Assembly: GCA_959026535.1 (NCBI GenBank)
Contig: CAUFMB010000004.1
Coordinates: forward strand, 4,395-68,394
Direction of reading: 5' to 3'
Origin: an uncultured Collinsella sp.
GTDB lineage: Bacteria > Actinomycetota > Coriobacteriia > Coriobacteriales > Coriobacteriaceae
DNA: 64,000 nt
Below are positions 1 to 8,673 of the stretch, piece by piece. The notes under the pieces are model-generated. The model saw only the letters and a program-made list of their open reading frames with translations. It was not told the DNA's origin and did no database searches. The position numbers and the translations under genes are program-made. The first letter of the stretch is position 1. The number at the start of each line of letters is the position of its first letter.

Positions 1-89
1 TAATCCATCAGTTGATGGTAGCGCTCGCGGGGGTTGCGGGCAAACGCGTTACACCTGTGAGACGGCGGCGCATGGGCTGGCCAAGCAGC

Positions 90-2543
90 CTACCGCGATG
101 CGATCTGCGTGAGGCGAGCGCGGGCGACCGCCGCCTGGCCGTAGGCGATGCAGCCGTCGTTGACGGGCACGGTGTGGGGAACCAAGACGGCAAGACCGGC
201 GTCTTTGAGCTCGCGCGTGAGGAGCCGAAGCAAAAGTCGGTTCATGAACACGCCGCCCGAGAGCGCGACGGTGTCGATGCCTTCACGGACGCAGATCTCG
301 CTTGCGATGCGGGCCGACGCACGTGCGATGGTGACATGGAAGTCGAGCGCGAGCCTATCGGGCGATGCGCCGGCTTCAATACCCTCCAAAAGTGCTTCGA
401 TGAGCGGTTGGGAATCCAAGATGGTGGAGTCGTCGACAGACGTGGGTATGCCTGACTGATAGTCGATGGGGCGGACGGTTCTGCTGCCGAGCGCGTGCCA
501 TGCGGCGGCCTCGAGCTCGATGGCGGGTTCGCCCTCGTAGGTTGCAGTGCCGCAGATGTCCAAGATCGCCGCCGCGGCGTCAAACAGACGGCCCATACTG
601 CTCGTTCGCGGGCTGTTGATGTTCCGCTTGATCATCGTGGTCGTGATACTGCGCGTCTGCTCATCGAGGCCGCCCAGGAGTCCCGCGGCACCCGGATGTT
701 CGAGTAGATCGAGCTCGCTCAGCAGGGCAAAGGCGTTGCGTCGGGCGTCGCGCACAGATGCGGCGCCACCGGGGAGTGCCCAGGTACGCAGGTGCGCGGT
801 GCGCTCAAAATCGGCGAGGCCGGCGACAAGAAACTCACCGCCCCAAATGGTTCCGTCGGTGCCAGCGCCCGTTCCATCGAAGGCGATGCCAAGTACGCGC
901 GCATTGGGTGCAAGCTGTCCTGTGGCGATAGCCTCAGCCATCACGCTCGCGATATGCGCATGATGGTGCTGGACTTCGATAAGCGGCAGATTGCGCTCGC
1001 GCGCCTGTTCGCGTGCCCACTGACTCGATAGGTAGCTGGGGTGCAAGTCGCAGGCCAGCGCGGCGGGCGCTAGGTCAAAAAGGTCTTCCAGTCGCGTGCG
1101 TGCCGCATTCCACGCATCGAAAGTCGCACCGTTTTCGACATCGCCGATATGCTGCGACACAAAACAGGCCGACGTTCCATTCGCGTCTTCGCGCGTGAGT
1201 GCGATCGTGGCCTTTTGCTGCGGGCCGCAGGCGAGCACACAGGGCGCGGCGCTGGCGAGTGCCGGCAGCGGCAACGGCTGCGGGGCGTACCCGCGAGCGC
1301 GGCGCACGGGCATAACGACCCCGTCGACCACACGTACCACGGAGTCGTCGTAGCGCGAGAGGATCGCGCGGTCATTGCCGAGCAGCGCGTCGGCGATGCC
1401 GGCGGCAACGAGATGCTCCCAGGCAAGATCGTCATCGGTCTCGATGGGCTCTTCGCTCAAGTTTCCGCTGGTCATAACCAGCGCGTGCATGCCATGCGTT
1501 TCTGCCGCGGCAAGCAGCAGATGCTGAAGCGGGGTATAGGGGAGCATGACGCCGAGCTCGGGCAGATCGTGCGCAACGGACGGCGCAAGTGCGAGAGCAT
1601 CGAAGGAATCTCCCATGCCAACACCACGCCGGCGCAGCAGCACGATGGGGCGGATGCTGCCGGCCAGCAAGTCGCGCTCGGCGTCGTTGACACGGCACAG
1701 GCGCTCGGCATCGGTAAGGTCGCGCACCATAACGGCAAGCGGCTTGTTGCTGCGGCGCTTGTGACGGCGCAGCTCGACTACTGCTTGCTCGTTGGCGGCG
1801 TCGCAAGCCAGATGGAATCCGCCCAGGCCCTTGATGGCAACAATGCCGCCGGCCTCGAGCAGCTCGACACAGCGCTCGATAATAGCGTCGCTAGACTCGC
1901 GCGTGTCGCCGACAGCCGGCGTCGCCTCTGAGCTCTCGAGCACCATGCCGCCTGCCGCCTCGCGCCAGGTAATATGCGGCCCGCAGTCAAAGCAGGCATC
2001 GGGCTGCGCATGAAAGCGCCGGTCAAGTGGGTCGGCATACTCCGCGGCGCATTCGGGGCACATGGGAAAGCGATCCATAGAGGTGGCCGCTCGGTCATAA
2101 GGCAGCGAGCGGATGATGGTAAAGCGCGGGCCGCAGTTGGTGCAGTTGATAAAGGGGTAGTGATAGCGTCGGTCGGCGGGGTCGAACAGTTCGCGCAGGC
2201 AGTCGTCGCAGGTGGCGATATCGGGCGAGACGAGCGTCGTATGCGCAGTCTGGTCCTGTGACGCCACAATGCGAAAGCCCTGTTCATTGGCAGCATCCCA
2301 AGTGCCGGGCTCCAAATCCGCAACGTCGACGCGCTCCACGCGGGCAGCCGCGGGTGCGTGCTCCGACAGCGCGGCGACAAAGCCGTCGACGGCCGCACCC
2401 GAGGCATGCGCCTCGACATGCACGCCGTCGCCTGCGTTGAGCACCCAGCCGCAGATGCCATGCGCCATGGCCTCGCGATACACAAACGGCCGCATGCCAA
2501 CGCCCTGCACAATGCCCGTCACATGAATATGCACATGCCGCAT
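90..2543 (-). CDS. hypF: Carbamoyltransferase HypF, [NiFe] hydrogenase maturation
   Basis: HypF makes the thiocarbamate on HypE that becomes the cyanide ligands of the [NiFe] hydrogenase active site. The protein of about 817 residues shows the full family order: an N-terminal acylphosphatase domain (VTGIVQGVGMRPFV), two zinc-finger blocks (CDDC with CTNCGPRF, then CPEC with CFDCGPH, about residues 115-190), a YrdC-like domain (KGLGGFHLACDA) and a C-terminal Kae1-like domain with HHHAH and GIAFDGTG. I chose ATG 2543 because GGGAGAG lies 5 nt upstream; an in-frame ATG at 2561 has no such site. No hydrogenase structural genes are in the window, but nikR lies directly upstream and hypA at 33.7 kb, so a nickel enzyme is expected elsewhere in the genome. 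Confidence 0.96.
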   Translation of the reverse strand: MRHVHIHVTGIVQGVGMRPFVYREAMAHGICGWVLNAGDGVHVEAHASGAAVDGFVAALSEHAPAAARVERVDVADLEPGTWDAANEQGFRIVASQDQTAHTTLVSPDIATCDDCLRELFDPADRRYHYPFINCTNCGPRFTIIRSLPYDRAATSMDRFPMCPECAAEYADPLDRRFHAQPDACFDCGPHITWREAAGGMVLESSEATPAVGDTRESSDAIIERCVELLEAGGIVAIKGLGGFHLACDAANEQAVVELRRHKRRSNKPLAVMVRDLTDAERLCRVNDAERDLLAGSIRPIVLLRRRGVGMGDSFDALALAPSVAHDLPELGVMLPYTPLQHLLLAAAETHGMHALVMTSGNLSEEPIETDDDLAWEHLVAAGIADALLGNDRAILSRYDDSVVRVVDGVVMPVRRARGYAPQPLPLPALASAAPCVLACGPQQKATIALTREDANGTSACFVSQHIGDVENGATFDAWNAARTRLEDLFDLAPAALACDLHPSYLSSQWAREQARERNLPLIEVQHHHAHIASVMAEAIATGQLAPNARVLGIAFDGTGAGTDGTIWGGEFLVAGLADFERTAHLRTWALPGGAASVRDARRNAFALLSELDLLEHPGAAGLLGGLDEQTRSITTTMIKRNINSPRTSSMGRLFDAAAAILDICGTATYEGEPAIELEAAAWHALGSRTVRPIDYQSGIPTSVDDSTILDSQPLIEALLEGIEAGASPDRLALDFHVTIARASARIASEICVREGIDTVALSGGVFMNRLLLRLLTRELKDAGLAVLVPHTVPVNDGCIAYGQAAVARARLTQIASR

Positions 2544-2567
2544 GCGGCTCTCCCTCATCAAAACCGA

Positions 2568-2638
2568 CCAAAAAGGGACAGGTTTATTTTGGTAGGTAAA
2601 ACATCTAAACCTGCCAAAATAAACCTGTCCCTTTTTGG
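2568..2638. repeat. 71-bp near-perfect intergenic palindrome
   Basis: Two arms of about 25 bases, beginning CCAAAAAGGGACAGG and ending CCTGTCCCTTTTTGG, surround a short A-rich centre. It fills most of the gap between the nikR end and the hypF start on the minus strand. It could act as a terminator or processing hairpin, but it resembles the other long palindromes in this window (25.4, 34.1, 37.8 and 60.6 kb) in architecture, which suggests a dispersed repeat. Confidence 0.8.
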
Positions 2639-2661
2639 CAGGTGCGCTGCGGGAAATCCCG

Positions 2662-3168
2662 CTACAGTCCTAGGCTTTGTCCGGTGGCGGCACACGTGAG
2701 CTCGCCGTGCTTAACGCCACGCAGTCCCAGCAGACGGTCGGCCAGCTCGTAGACGCGCTCGCCGCGGCCCTTAAGCGCCAGAATCTCCAGACAGTTGTGG
2801 TGGTCCAGATGCACGTGCAGGGTCGAGACGATCTCGTCGGTGTAGTCGTGCTGCACCTCGTCCAAGCGGCGCGTCAGGTCGCCGGTGTGATGGTCGTAAA
2901 TCATGGTGAGTGATCCGATGACCTGCTCGTCGGGCGTTCGCATCTGCTCCTTGGCAATCGATGCGCGAATCAGGTCGCGTACAGCCTCGGAGCGGTTGGC
3001 CACGTCGCCGCGGCGCGCGATCTGCTCGTCAAAGCGGCGCAACAGGTCGTCGGGCGCGGTGACCGAAAAACGGACCAGCTCGGAGGCGGAGCCGCTGCAA
3101 CGGCAGTCTGCGTCGCCGGTCGGCCCGTGCGAATGCTCGTGCCCGCAGGTGTGCTCGTGCTCGGTCAC
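2662..3168 (-). CDS. nikR: NikR-type nickel-responsive regulator with His/Cys-rich N-terminus
   Basis: A 168-residue metalloregulator. After a 30-residue extension rich in His and Cys (HEHTCGHEHSHG, then CRC), a ribbon-helix-helix DNA-binding segment (VRFSVTAPDDLLRRFDEQI, then NRSEAVRDLIR) leads into an ACT-like nickel domain. The ligands expected of NikR are visible: His in MIYDHHTGDL and the HVHLDHHNCLE block that supplies His, His and Cys. Known NikR proteins repress nickel uptake genes when nickel is bound. The start is GTG 3168, one base after the stop of the upstream small gene, so the two are probably translationally coupled. The His-rich tail is not part of the core family and may bind or store nickel (inference). 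Confidence 0.93.
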   Translation of the reverse strand: MTEHEHTCGHEHSHGPTGDADCRCSGSASELVRFSVTAPDDLLRRFDEQIARRGDVANRSEAVRDLIRASIAKEQMRTPDEQVIGSLTMIYDHHTGDLTRRLDEVQHDYTDEIVSTLHVHLDHHNCLEILALKGRGERVYELADRLLGLRGVKHGELTCAATGQSLGL

Positions 3169-3169
3169 G

Positions 3170-3418
3170 CTACACCAGCTTTACGGAGCCAACGGAGTTA
3201 TGGTCGGCCTCGATGGCCTCCTCGTAGCCCTCGAGTGCGTCGTGCGCCTCGTGGAGCGCCGCCATGGCGGCCTCGAGCTTGGCGCCAATGCGCTCCATAT
3301 CAAAGTTCTCGGTCGCATGCAGCAGCTGATGGCTCCACTCGTGGGCGAGCTCGATCGTGTCGTCGACCTGCTTGACGCTCATGGCAAGCTGGCTCATGTT
3401 CATTCCGACGTCATGCAT
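3170..3418 (-). CDS. Small helical protein of unknown function upstream of nikR
   Basis: An 82-residue, acidic, His/Met-containing protein (MHDVGMNMSQLAM at the N-terminus), predicted mostly alpha-helical with heptad-like stretches (LEAAMAALHEAHDALEGYEEAIEA). AAAGGAG lies a few bases before the ATG. It ends one base before the nikR start, so the pair is co-transcribed and probably linked to metal handling. I do not recognise a named family. The function is unknown. Confidence 0.75.
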   Translation of the reverse strand: MHDVGMNMSQLAMSVKQVDDTIELAHEWSHQLLHATENFDMERIGAKLEAAMAALHEAHDALEGYEEAIEADHNSVGSVKLV

Positions 3419-3495
3419 GGGAAATCTCCTTTTGTACGGGTCTATTCAGTGGTTCAGATTCTACTACGCCTGCTTTGCGCGTCGCCGCATAAGAA

Positions 3496-3528
3496 AACGG
3501 GTGCGAGTCCGTCTGACCCGCACCCGTT
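3496..3528 (-). terminator. Rho-independent terminator downstream of trxA
   Basis: A 10-bp perfect stem (AACGGGTGCG with CGCACCCGTT) around a 13-nt loop. Read on the minus strand it is followed by TTTTCTT, so it terminates transcription from trxA. Confidence 0.75.
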
Positions 3529-3638
3529 CACTGGGGGCTGTTTGTGATTACCATACTATCCGTGGTCGCGGGCGCAGTGCCCGGCTCTCCGGTGAGCGGC
3601 GCAAAACCGCTCATGGACGGCAGCACATGACCGGCGTA

Positions 3639-3959
3639 TTACAGGTGCTTCTCAAGCAGCGCCTGCAGCCTGGCCTTGGGCAGCGCGCCAACGGAGCGGT
3701 CGATTTCCTCGCCGTTCTTAAAGACAACCAGCGTGGGGATGCTCATAACGCCAAACTTCATGGCCAGGTCCTGATTGTCGTCGACGTTGCATTTGGCGAC
3801 GGCAAGTTTGCCGGCCAGCTCGTCGGCCACTTCGTCAACGATGGGCGAGAGCGAACGACAGGGACCGCACCACGGTGCCCAAAAATCAACCAGCACGGGA
3901 AGGCTGCTGTTAACGACGGAATCGAAGTTCTCGGGGGTAATCTGCTTAATGTCAGCCAT
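3639..3959 (-). CDS. trxA: Thioredoxin
   Basis: A 106-residue thioredoxin of standard length. It carries the redox motif WCGPC within VDFWAPWCGPC and the conserved cis-Pro segment SIPTL, and it ends ALLEKHL. It reduces protein disulfides in the cytoplasm with electrons from thioredoxin reductase. A longer in-frame reading exists upstream, but GGAGGT sits 6 nt before ATG 3959 (MADIKQ), which fixes the start. It is a single gene with its own terminator; the IS200/IS605 element begins about 100 bp upstream of its promoter region. Confidence 0.96.
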   Translation of the reverse strand: MADIKQITPENFDSVVNSSLPVLVDFWAPWCGPCRSLSPIVDEVADELAGKLAVAKCNVDDNQDLAMKFGVMSIPTLVVFKNGEEIDRSVGALPKARLQALLEKHL

Positions 3960-4160
3960 GGTGACCTCCATAGTGCGACGCGGCTCGGCCGCGTAAAACT
4001 CAGTACGACCGTGCTTATACCCAACGGCCCGCAATGCAACCACTCGCGGGCGGCTCTTTTATCAAAAGCGCCGCAAAACCCCTTTCTTCAGATATGGGGA
4101 TATAAGGCGCATCGGCGTCAGCCGATATACATATACGGCTGCAAGTGGTATACTGTTTTC

Positions 4161-4556
4161 ATGGATAGATACAGGAGCAACGACAACATAGTCTGGGACT
4201 GCGACTACCATGTGGTCTTCTGCCCGAAATACCGCAGGAAGGTGCTCGTGGACGGCATCGGCTCCCGCTTCGAGGAGATCGCGCACGAGGTCGCGGAGGA
4301 ACTCGATTTCGAGATAAGGGAAATCAAGGTCATGCCCGACCGCGTGCACATGCTCGTCTCAGTCGACCCCCAGTTCGGCATCCACCGGGCCGTGAAGCGC
4401 ATCAAGGGCAGGACCAGCCACGACCTGCGCGCCGAGTTCCCGCAGCTGAAGCGCAAGCTGCCGACGCTCTGGACGAACAGCTACTTCGTCTCGACCGTCG
4501 GCGGGGCGACGCCCGAGGCCGTCAGGCAGTATATCGAGGACCAGAGGAACGCGTGA
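4161..4556 (+). CDS. tnpA: IS200-like Y1 (HUH-family) transposase TnpA
   Basis: A 131-residue protein matching the Y1 transposase family: YHVVFCPKYRRKVL near the N-terminus, VDPQFGIHRAVKRIKG in the middle, LPTLWTNSYFVSTVGG, and the catalytic-tyrosine helix QYIEDQ (Tyr124). The metal-binding HUH motif, normally DHVHLL, here reads DRVHML: residue 61 is Arg (CGC) where His is expected. That single change could abolish single-strand cleavage. ATG 4161 gives normal family length; the long upstream reading frame is not part of it. The stop overlaps a possible GTG start of tnpB. Confidence 0.9.
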   Translation: MDRYRSNDNIVWDCDYHVVFCPKYRRKVLVDGIGSRFEEIAHEVAEELDFEIREIKVMPDRVHMLVSVDPQFGIHRAVKRIKGRTSHDLRAEFPQLKRKLPTLWTNSYFVSTVGGATPEAVRQYIEDQRNA

Positions 4557-4561
4557 GGGCC

Positions 4562-5743
4562 ATGGACAAGACCTTCGAGTACCGCATATACCCGAGCGCC
4601 GAGCAGGAGGCCCTCCTGCAGAAGACCTTCGGCTGCTGCCGCTGGGTCTACAACAGGGTGCTGGCGATGAGGCGGGACGAGTACGCGTGGACGGGCAAAT
4701 CGAGGCACATCAACTCCTACATCACCCAGATCCCCGCCTGGAAGAGGGCGGACGCGCCGTGGCTCTCCGAGGTGGACTCCATGGCACTGCAGCAGTCCCT
4801 GCGCGACCTGGACAAGGCATTTAAGAACTTCTTCCGCGCACCAGGCAAGGTGGGCTTTCCGAAGTTCAAGTCCAAACGCGCGGGGAGGAAGAGCTACCGC
4901 ACGAACGGCGTCGGGATAATCGACGCCAGGCACGTGAGGCTGCCAAAGCTGGGGACCGTCAGGGCGCGGGTGAGCCGTCCCGTGGAGGGGCGCGTCCTGT
5001 CCGCGACGGTCAAGCAGGTGCCGAGCGGCAAGTACTACGTGGCGATATGCTGCGCGGACGTCCCCGCCACGGACGCGCCGGCCCCGACCGTCGGGTTCCT
5101 GGGAGTCGATGCGGGAATACACGACATAGCCACCTGCTCCACGGGGGAGCGCCTGCCCAACCCCAAAAACCTGCAAAGGAGCGAGAGGAGGCTGGCGCGG
5201 GAGCAGCGGCGGCTCTCGCGCAAGCGGAAGGGCTCCGCAAATCGCGCCAGGCAGCGTGTCAGGGTCGCGCGGGCGCACGAGAAGGTTGCCAACCGGCGGA
5301 AGGACGCCCTGCACAAGTTCACGACGCATGCGGTGGGAGAAAGCCAAAACATCGCGGTCGAGGACCTGAACGTCAGGGGCATGCAGAGGAACCGCCGCCT
5401 CGCCAAGGCCGTGGGCGATGCCGCCATGTCGGAGCTGGCGCGCCAGCTCGAGTACAAATGCGCATGGTCGGGGCGCGGCTTCGTAAGGGTGGGCAGGTTC
5501 TATCCGTCCAGCAAGACGTGTTCCGCATGCGGTTACGTCTACAGGGGACTGACGCTGGCCGAACGGGTATGGGACTGCCCCGCGTGCGGCATGCGTCACG
5601 ACCGCGACCTGAACGCCGCCGTCAACATCGCCCGCGAGGGAAGGAGAATCCTGGAAGGTACCGCAGGGCATGCGGGAACCGCGGCAGACGCCGCAAACGC
5701 TTGTGGAGAGGGCGTAAGACCTACGGCTGCATGCGCAGTCTAG
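4562..5743 (+). CDS. tnpB: TnpB RNA-guided nuclease (IS605 OrfB family)
   Basis: A protein of about 393 residues with the TnpB layout: an N-terminal helix-turn-helix region (YRIYPSAEQEALL, CCRWVYNRVL), then a RuvC-like fold with the three acidic residues visible in FLGVDAGI, AVEDLNVRG and HDRDLNAAVNIAREG, and a zinc ribbon (CSACGYVY...CPACG) before the last Asp. All catalytic residues are present, so it may be active. TnpB proteins use an RNA made from the element's right end (about 5600-5795 here) whose guide is the flanking DNA. Start ATG 4562 is used; GTG 4553 overlapping the tnpA stop is an alternative. Confidence 0.92.
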   Translation: MDKTFEYRIYPSAEQEALLQKTFGCCRWVYNRVLAMRRDEYAWTGKSRHINSYITQIPAWKRADAPWLSEVDSMALQQSLRDLDKAFKNFFRAPGKVGFPKFKSKRAGRKSYRTNGVGIIDARHVRLPKLGTVRARVSRPVEGRVLSATVKQVPSGKYYVAICCADVPATDAPAPTVGFLGVDAGIHDIATCSTGERLPNPKNLQRSERRLAREQRRLSRKRKGSANRARQRVRVARAHEKVANRRKDALHKFTTHAVGESQNIAVEDLNVRGMQRNRRLAKAVGDAAMSELARQLEYKCAWSGRGFVRVGRFYPSSKTCSACGYVYRGLTLAERVWDCPACGMRHDRDLNAAVNIAREGRRILEGTAGHAGTAADAANACGEGVRPTAACAV

Positions 5744-5834
5744 GCAATTCTCGGTGAAGCAAGAATCCCCTGGCTTTAGCCATGGGGAGTGTCAAATAAT
5801 GGTGGGCACGCAAACGATTGGAGAGCGCATACCT

Positions 5835-6404
5835 ATGTCACAAAGCCAGAAAAAAGAAGCCATCGCCCAGGCGGCCGAGCAGGAGCTCGCATCGCTTGCG
5901 GGTCGTGGCGTGCGCATCGCAGGCAACGCGTGCTCGCCGATTGTGCTGGTAAAAGGCGATTTGGATGAGGCCGAGCGCTCGGGCGGCGAGCTTGCCGCAG
6001 GCGCGGATGGCGCGGCGCTGCGTAAGGCGCTCGGGGCCATCGGTTATGCGCCCGAGGATTTTTGCGTGCTGGCAAGCGTCGCCGGTGCGGGCGACGGAAC
6101 GGTGGCGGTGGGCCATGCCCTGCCGTGCGAGCTGTTCCGCGAGGCGCTCGAGGCGCTGGACCCCGAGGCGGTGCTGTTGCTGGATGATCGTGCGGCCGAT
6201 ACCATGCGCGAAACCTACGCCGACATGCTCGTGGCGATCGACGACTTTGACACCGCCATGCTCAAGCCCGGCCTGGTCGCCCACGTGCAGGGACGTCGCG
6301 TACTCGCGCTCGACGGCTTTGAGGCGGCACTCACCGACAAGGCGGCCAAGCAGCGCATGTGGGCCTACATTAAGCAGCTGACCCCGGCGGCCGCGCCGCT
6401 GTAG
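5835..6404 (+). CDS. Conserved hypothetical protein, 189 aa
   Basis: A cytosolic, Ala-rich acidic protein with no membrane segment. Notable stretches are GRGVRIAGNACSPIVLVKGDLDEAE, ALDPEAVLLLDDRAADTMRETYADML and a C-terminal ALDGFEAALTDKAAKQRMW. I do not recognise the family; the pattern of codon use fits a real chromosomal gene. GGAGAG lies 9 nt before ATG 5835. Earlier in-frame codons run into the end of the IS element and are not needed. The IS insertion lies only about 40 bp upstream, so the native promoter may have been displaced. Confidence 0.75.
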   Translation: MSQSQKKEAIAQAAEQELASLAGRGVRIAGNACSPIVLVKGDLDEAERSGGELAAGADGAALRKALGAIGYAPEDFCVLASVAGAGDGTVAVGHALPCELFREALEALDPEAVLLLDDRAADTMRETYADMLVAIDDFDTAMLKPGLVAHVQGRRVLALDGFEAALTDKAAKQRMWAYIKQLTPAAAPL

Positions 6405-6467
6405 CGGGCTTGCGCCGGCAAGGCGACCCGGGCGGTTGAGTCGCGCCACGAGTCCAGTGTCGCGCCC

Positions 6468-7744
6468 CTACATCACAGCGCGCAGCTCAAATCGGTCGCC
6501 GTTAATGCGGAACTGGCAGTTGCCGCTCATGCGCTCCACGGCAAGCTTAATGCTCTTGGTGCCAAAACCGTGGCCGGCGTGTTGGGTCACGGGCATGCCG
6601 TCGACCATGCGCGGCGCGCGTCCAAACGTGTTGGAAACCAAAAGCAGCAGCTGGCCGTCCTCAAGCCGCAGGTCAAGGTCGACAAAGCGTTTGCCTTCAG
6701 GGCGGCGCTTGCAGCGATGATGGCGTTTTCCAGGGCGTTCGAAAGCACACTGAACAGGTCGGCATCGCCCACGTGAACGGTTTCGGGCACGGCGGCACGC
6801 AGGTCGGCGGTGATGCCGTGCTTGTTGATATCCGAACTAAATGACGAAAGCACGATGTTGACGGTCTCGTTGGCGCAGTAACGGCGCACGGCGGTGCGGT
6901 CGTTGGCCTCGCAGAGCTCATCGATGCGATCGAGCGCCTCGTCGATGTGCCCTTCCTCAACAAGAATGGCCAGACCGCGCAAAAAGTGCCGCATGTCGTG
7001 GCGAAGGATCGACAGCTCGCGTCCAGATTGGCGCCAGGCCTCGAGCTCTTTGATGGCGGAGTTGTCGCGCGTCTCGAGCATCCAGCGCTCACGCTCGGCG
7101 ACTTCCTTTGCTTCGTATTCGCGCAGGTAGACGGCAAGAAACATAAGATAGAAGGCGCAAAGGGCAAAGGCCAGAAACTCAACGGTCACCACCGAGCCCG
7201 AGTGGAACAGCGTGGTGTAGACGTTGGTGGCGTAGTCAAAGACGTAATAGACGAGCGGCAGGATTAAAAGGATGCCCAGCTCGGTGGTGCTTTTAATCGC
7301 CAAGCGTGGACCGATGTCGCCGGCCCAATGCAACAGGACGGCAAAGACGGCGAGTGTGGTCGCGATGCGCGCCAGGTAGTACGCGATCTGAGAATCGGTT
7401 GCGGCAAATGCGGCGATGCCCATCCAATTGCTGAACTGGCAGCTCAGATAGGCACTCGTAATGCCGAGCACGGCAAGCAGCGGGCTCAGGCGGTAGCGCG
7501 CGCACAAATAGATGACGAGCGGCAGATGCACGACGAGCGGATATACCTGGCGGGCGAAAAGCTCGCCGCCGACGGCATTGGCGAGGCCAAATGCGCATCC
7601 GGTTACGGCACCGACCAGCACCAGTTCAAGCGCATGACGCCGGTTGATCTCGACACCGCACAGCGCCGCCGAGGCAAAGACGCCAAAGAGCAACGTCGTG
7701 GCGTGGTGGATTGCCCAAAGGATCATTTCGACCGAGGAGACCAT
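6468..7744 (-). pseudogene. AgrC/LytTR-partner sensor histidine kinase, frameshifted near C-terminus
   Basis: The N-terminal half has about six membrane helices (residues 5-200). It is followed by a cytoplasmic helix and an HPK10-type dimerisation box (LRHDMRHFLRG) and an N-box (LSNALENAII). The frame is then lost: at about 6701-6710 (minus strand AAGCGCCGCC) a one-base shift is needed to continue. In the shifted frame the protein resumes as RRPEGKRFVDLDLRLEDG and contains the ATP-binding G-box GHGFGTKSI before TAG at 6468. Without the shift the protein ends at 6587 with a nonsense tail and no G-box. Either the kinase is inactive or there is a sequencing error. ATG 7744 overlaps the stop of the response regulator by one base. 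Confidence 0.85.
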
Positions 7745-8466
7745 CAGCGCCGCCCGCCTTCGAAGCGCACCGCAAAGTAGGCGTCTTGGAACCCCTGCTT
7801 GCTGCTGCGCGACAGCGGAATGCACGCGCCGGAGCGCATGACGATGTCCGTGCGATCGAAGTGGTCGATGTTGCGCAAGTTGACCTGGTAGCTACGGTGG
7901 CATTTAAAGAAGGTGGCATTTTGCGCCAAACGGTCCTCGACGCTGCGGAACGACTCGAGTGCCTCGATATCGCGTCCGTCGCGCAGGTGGAAGACCACGT
8001 GCTTGTTGCGCGCCTCGGCATATTCGATGTCGGACAGGCGCAGGGCGTGGTAGCCAAAGGACGTTTTGATCACGAGCTCGTCGGTTGCCGCCGGGCGCAT
8101 GCTCGAAAGCTCGTCGAGTAACTGTGCCAGGCGTTCGTAAGTCACGGGCTTGAGCAGATAGTCGAAGGCGCGGACCTCGTAGGATTCCAGCGCGAACTCG
8201 GGCGACGAGGTAAGGAACACCAGACGCACGGCGGTGTCGGCCTGGCGCAATTCGCGCGCGGTGTCCATGCCATTGACGAGCGGCATGATCATGTCGAGCA
8301 GGATGATGTCGGCGCGCGATGCGGCATGGCGGGCCAGCAGGTCCTCGCCACGCGTGACGAGCGCAACATCGACCGCCGTGCCCGTCTCGGTCGACCAACG
8401 GTCGATCATCCGGTGCAGTCTATCTAGAAAAGCGACGTCGTCGTCGCAGGCAATAATCTTGAGCAT
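7744..8466 (-). CDS. LytTR-family response regulator
   Basis: A 240-residue two-component regulator. The receiver domain (residues 1-120) has the acidic pair CDDD, the phosphorylated Asp in ILLDMIMPL, and FLTSS and LLKPV at the switch positions. The C-terminal LytTR DNA-binding domain shows the typical KCHRSYQVNLRNIDHF stretch. ATG 8466 is preceded by AAGGGGG. This family (AgrA, LytR, VirR) binds direct repeats upstream of targets that often include peptide-signalling, bacteriocin or cell-envelope genes. It is co-transcribed with the kinase behind it, whose reading frame is broken. Confidence 0.93.
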   Translation of the reverse strand: MLKIIACDDDVAFLDRLHRMIDRWSTETGTAVDVALVTRGEDLLARHAASRADIILLDMIMPLVNGMDTARELRQADTAVRLVFLTSSPEFALESYEVRAFDYLLKPVTYERLAQLLDELSSMRPAATDELVIKTSFGYHALRLSDIEYAEARNKHVVFHLRDGRDIEALESFRSVEDRLAQNATFFKCHRSYQVNLRNIDHFDRTDIVMRSGACIPLSRSSKQGFQDAYFAVRFEGGRR

Positions 8467-8673
8467 TCTGAGCCCCCTTAGTAGTTCGATTTTGCCACAT
8501 TGGGCGCGGACCACTCGCGGGGGAGCGCCCGTTCGTGCCTCATGGTGCGCAACTCGCGCCGAGCGGTATTGCGGTGGCGAAAGATGCCTCCTGCGCTATC
8601 GAGAGCTCGGCTATCCTCAGCTTGCCAGTTCGAAAATGGACCCGCCGCATGATTGAATCTTTATTTCAACTTT

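Larger units (their letters stand above)
4076..5795 (+). mobile_element. IS200/IS605-family insertion sequence
   Basis: The element contains tnpA and tnpB in the same direction. The right end carries the typical subterminal hairpin (CCCCTGGCT at 5767, paired with AGCCATGGGG) followed by GTCAA; TCAA at 5792-5795 matches the right cleavage tetranucleotide known for IS608. The left end has a weaker hairpin (CCCC 4079, GGGG 4096) and several small inverted repeats before tnpA. The right boundary is fairly firm; the left boundary is approximate. It sits between trxA and the gene at 5835, close to that gene's start. Confidence 0.8.

Noticed and set aside
3357..4160. Long N-terminal extension of TnpA
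   Set aside because: The upstream frame crosses trxA antisense; family length and motifs start at ATG 4161.
4481..5671. 396-codon minus-strand frame opposite tnpB
   Set aside because: tnpB has intact catalytic motifs; the antisense frame has none.
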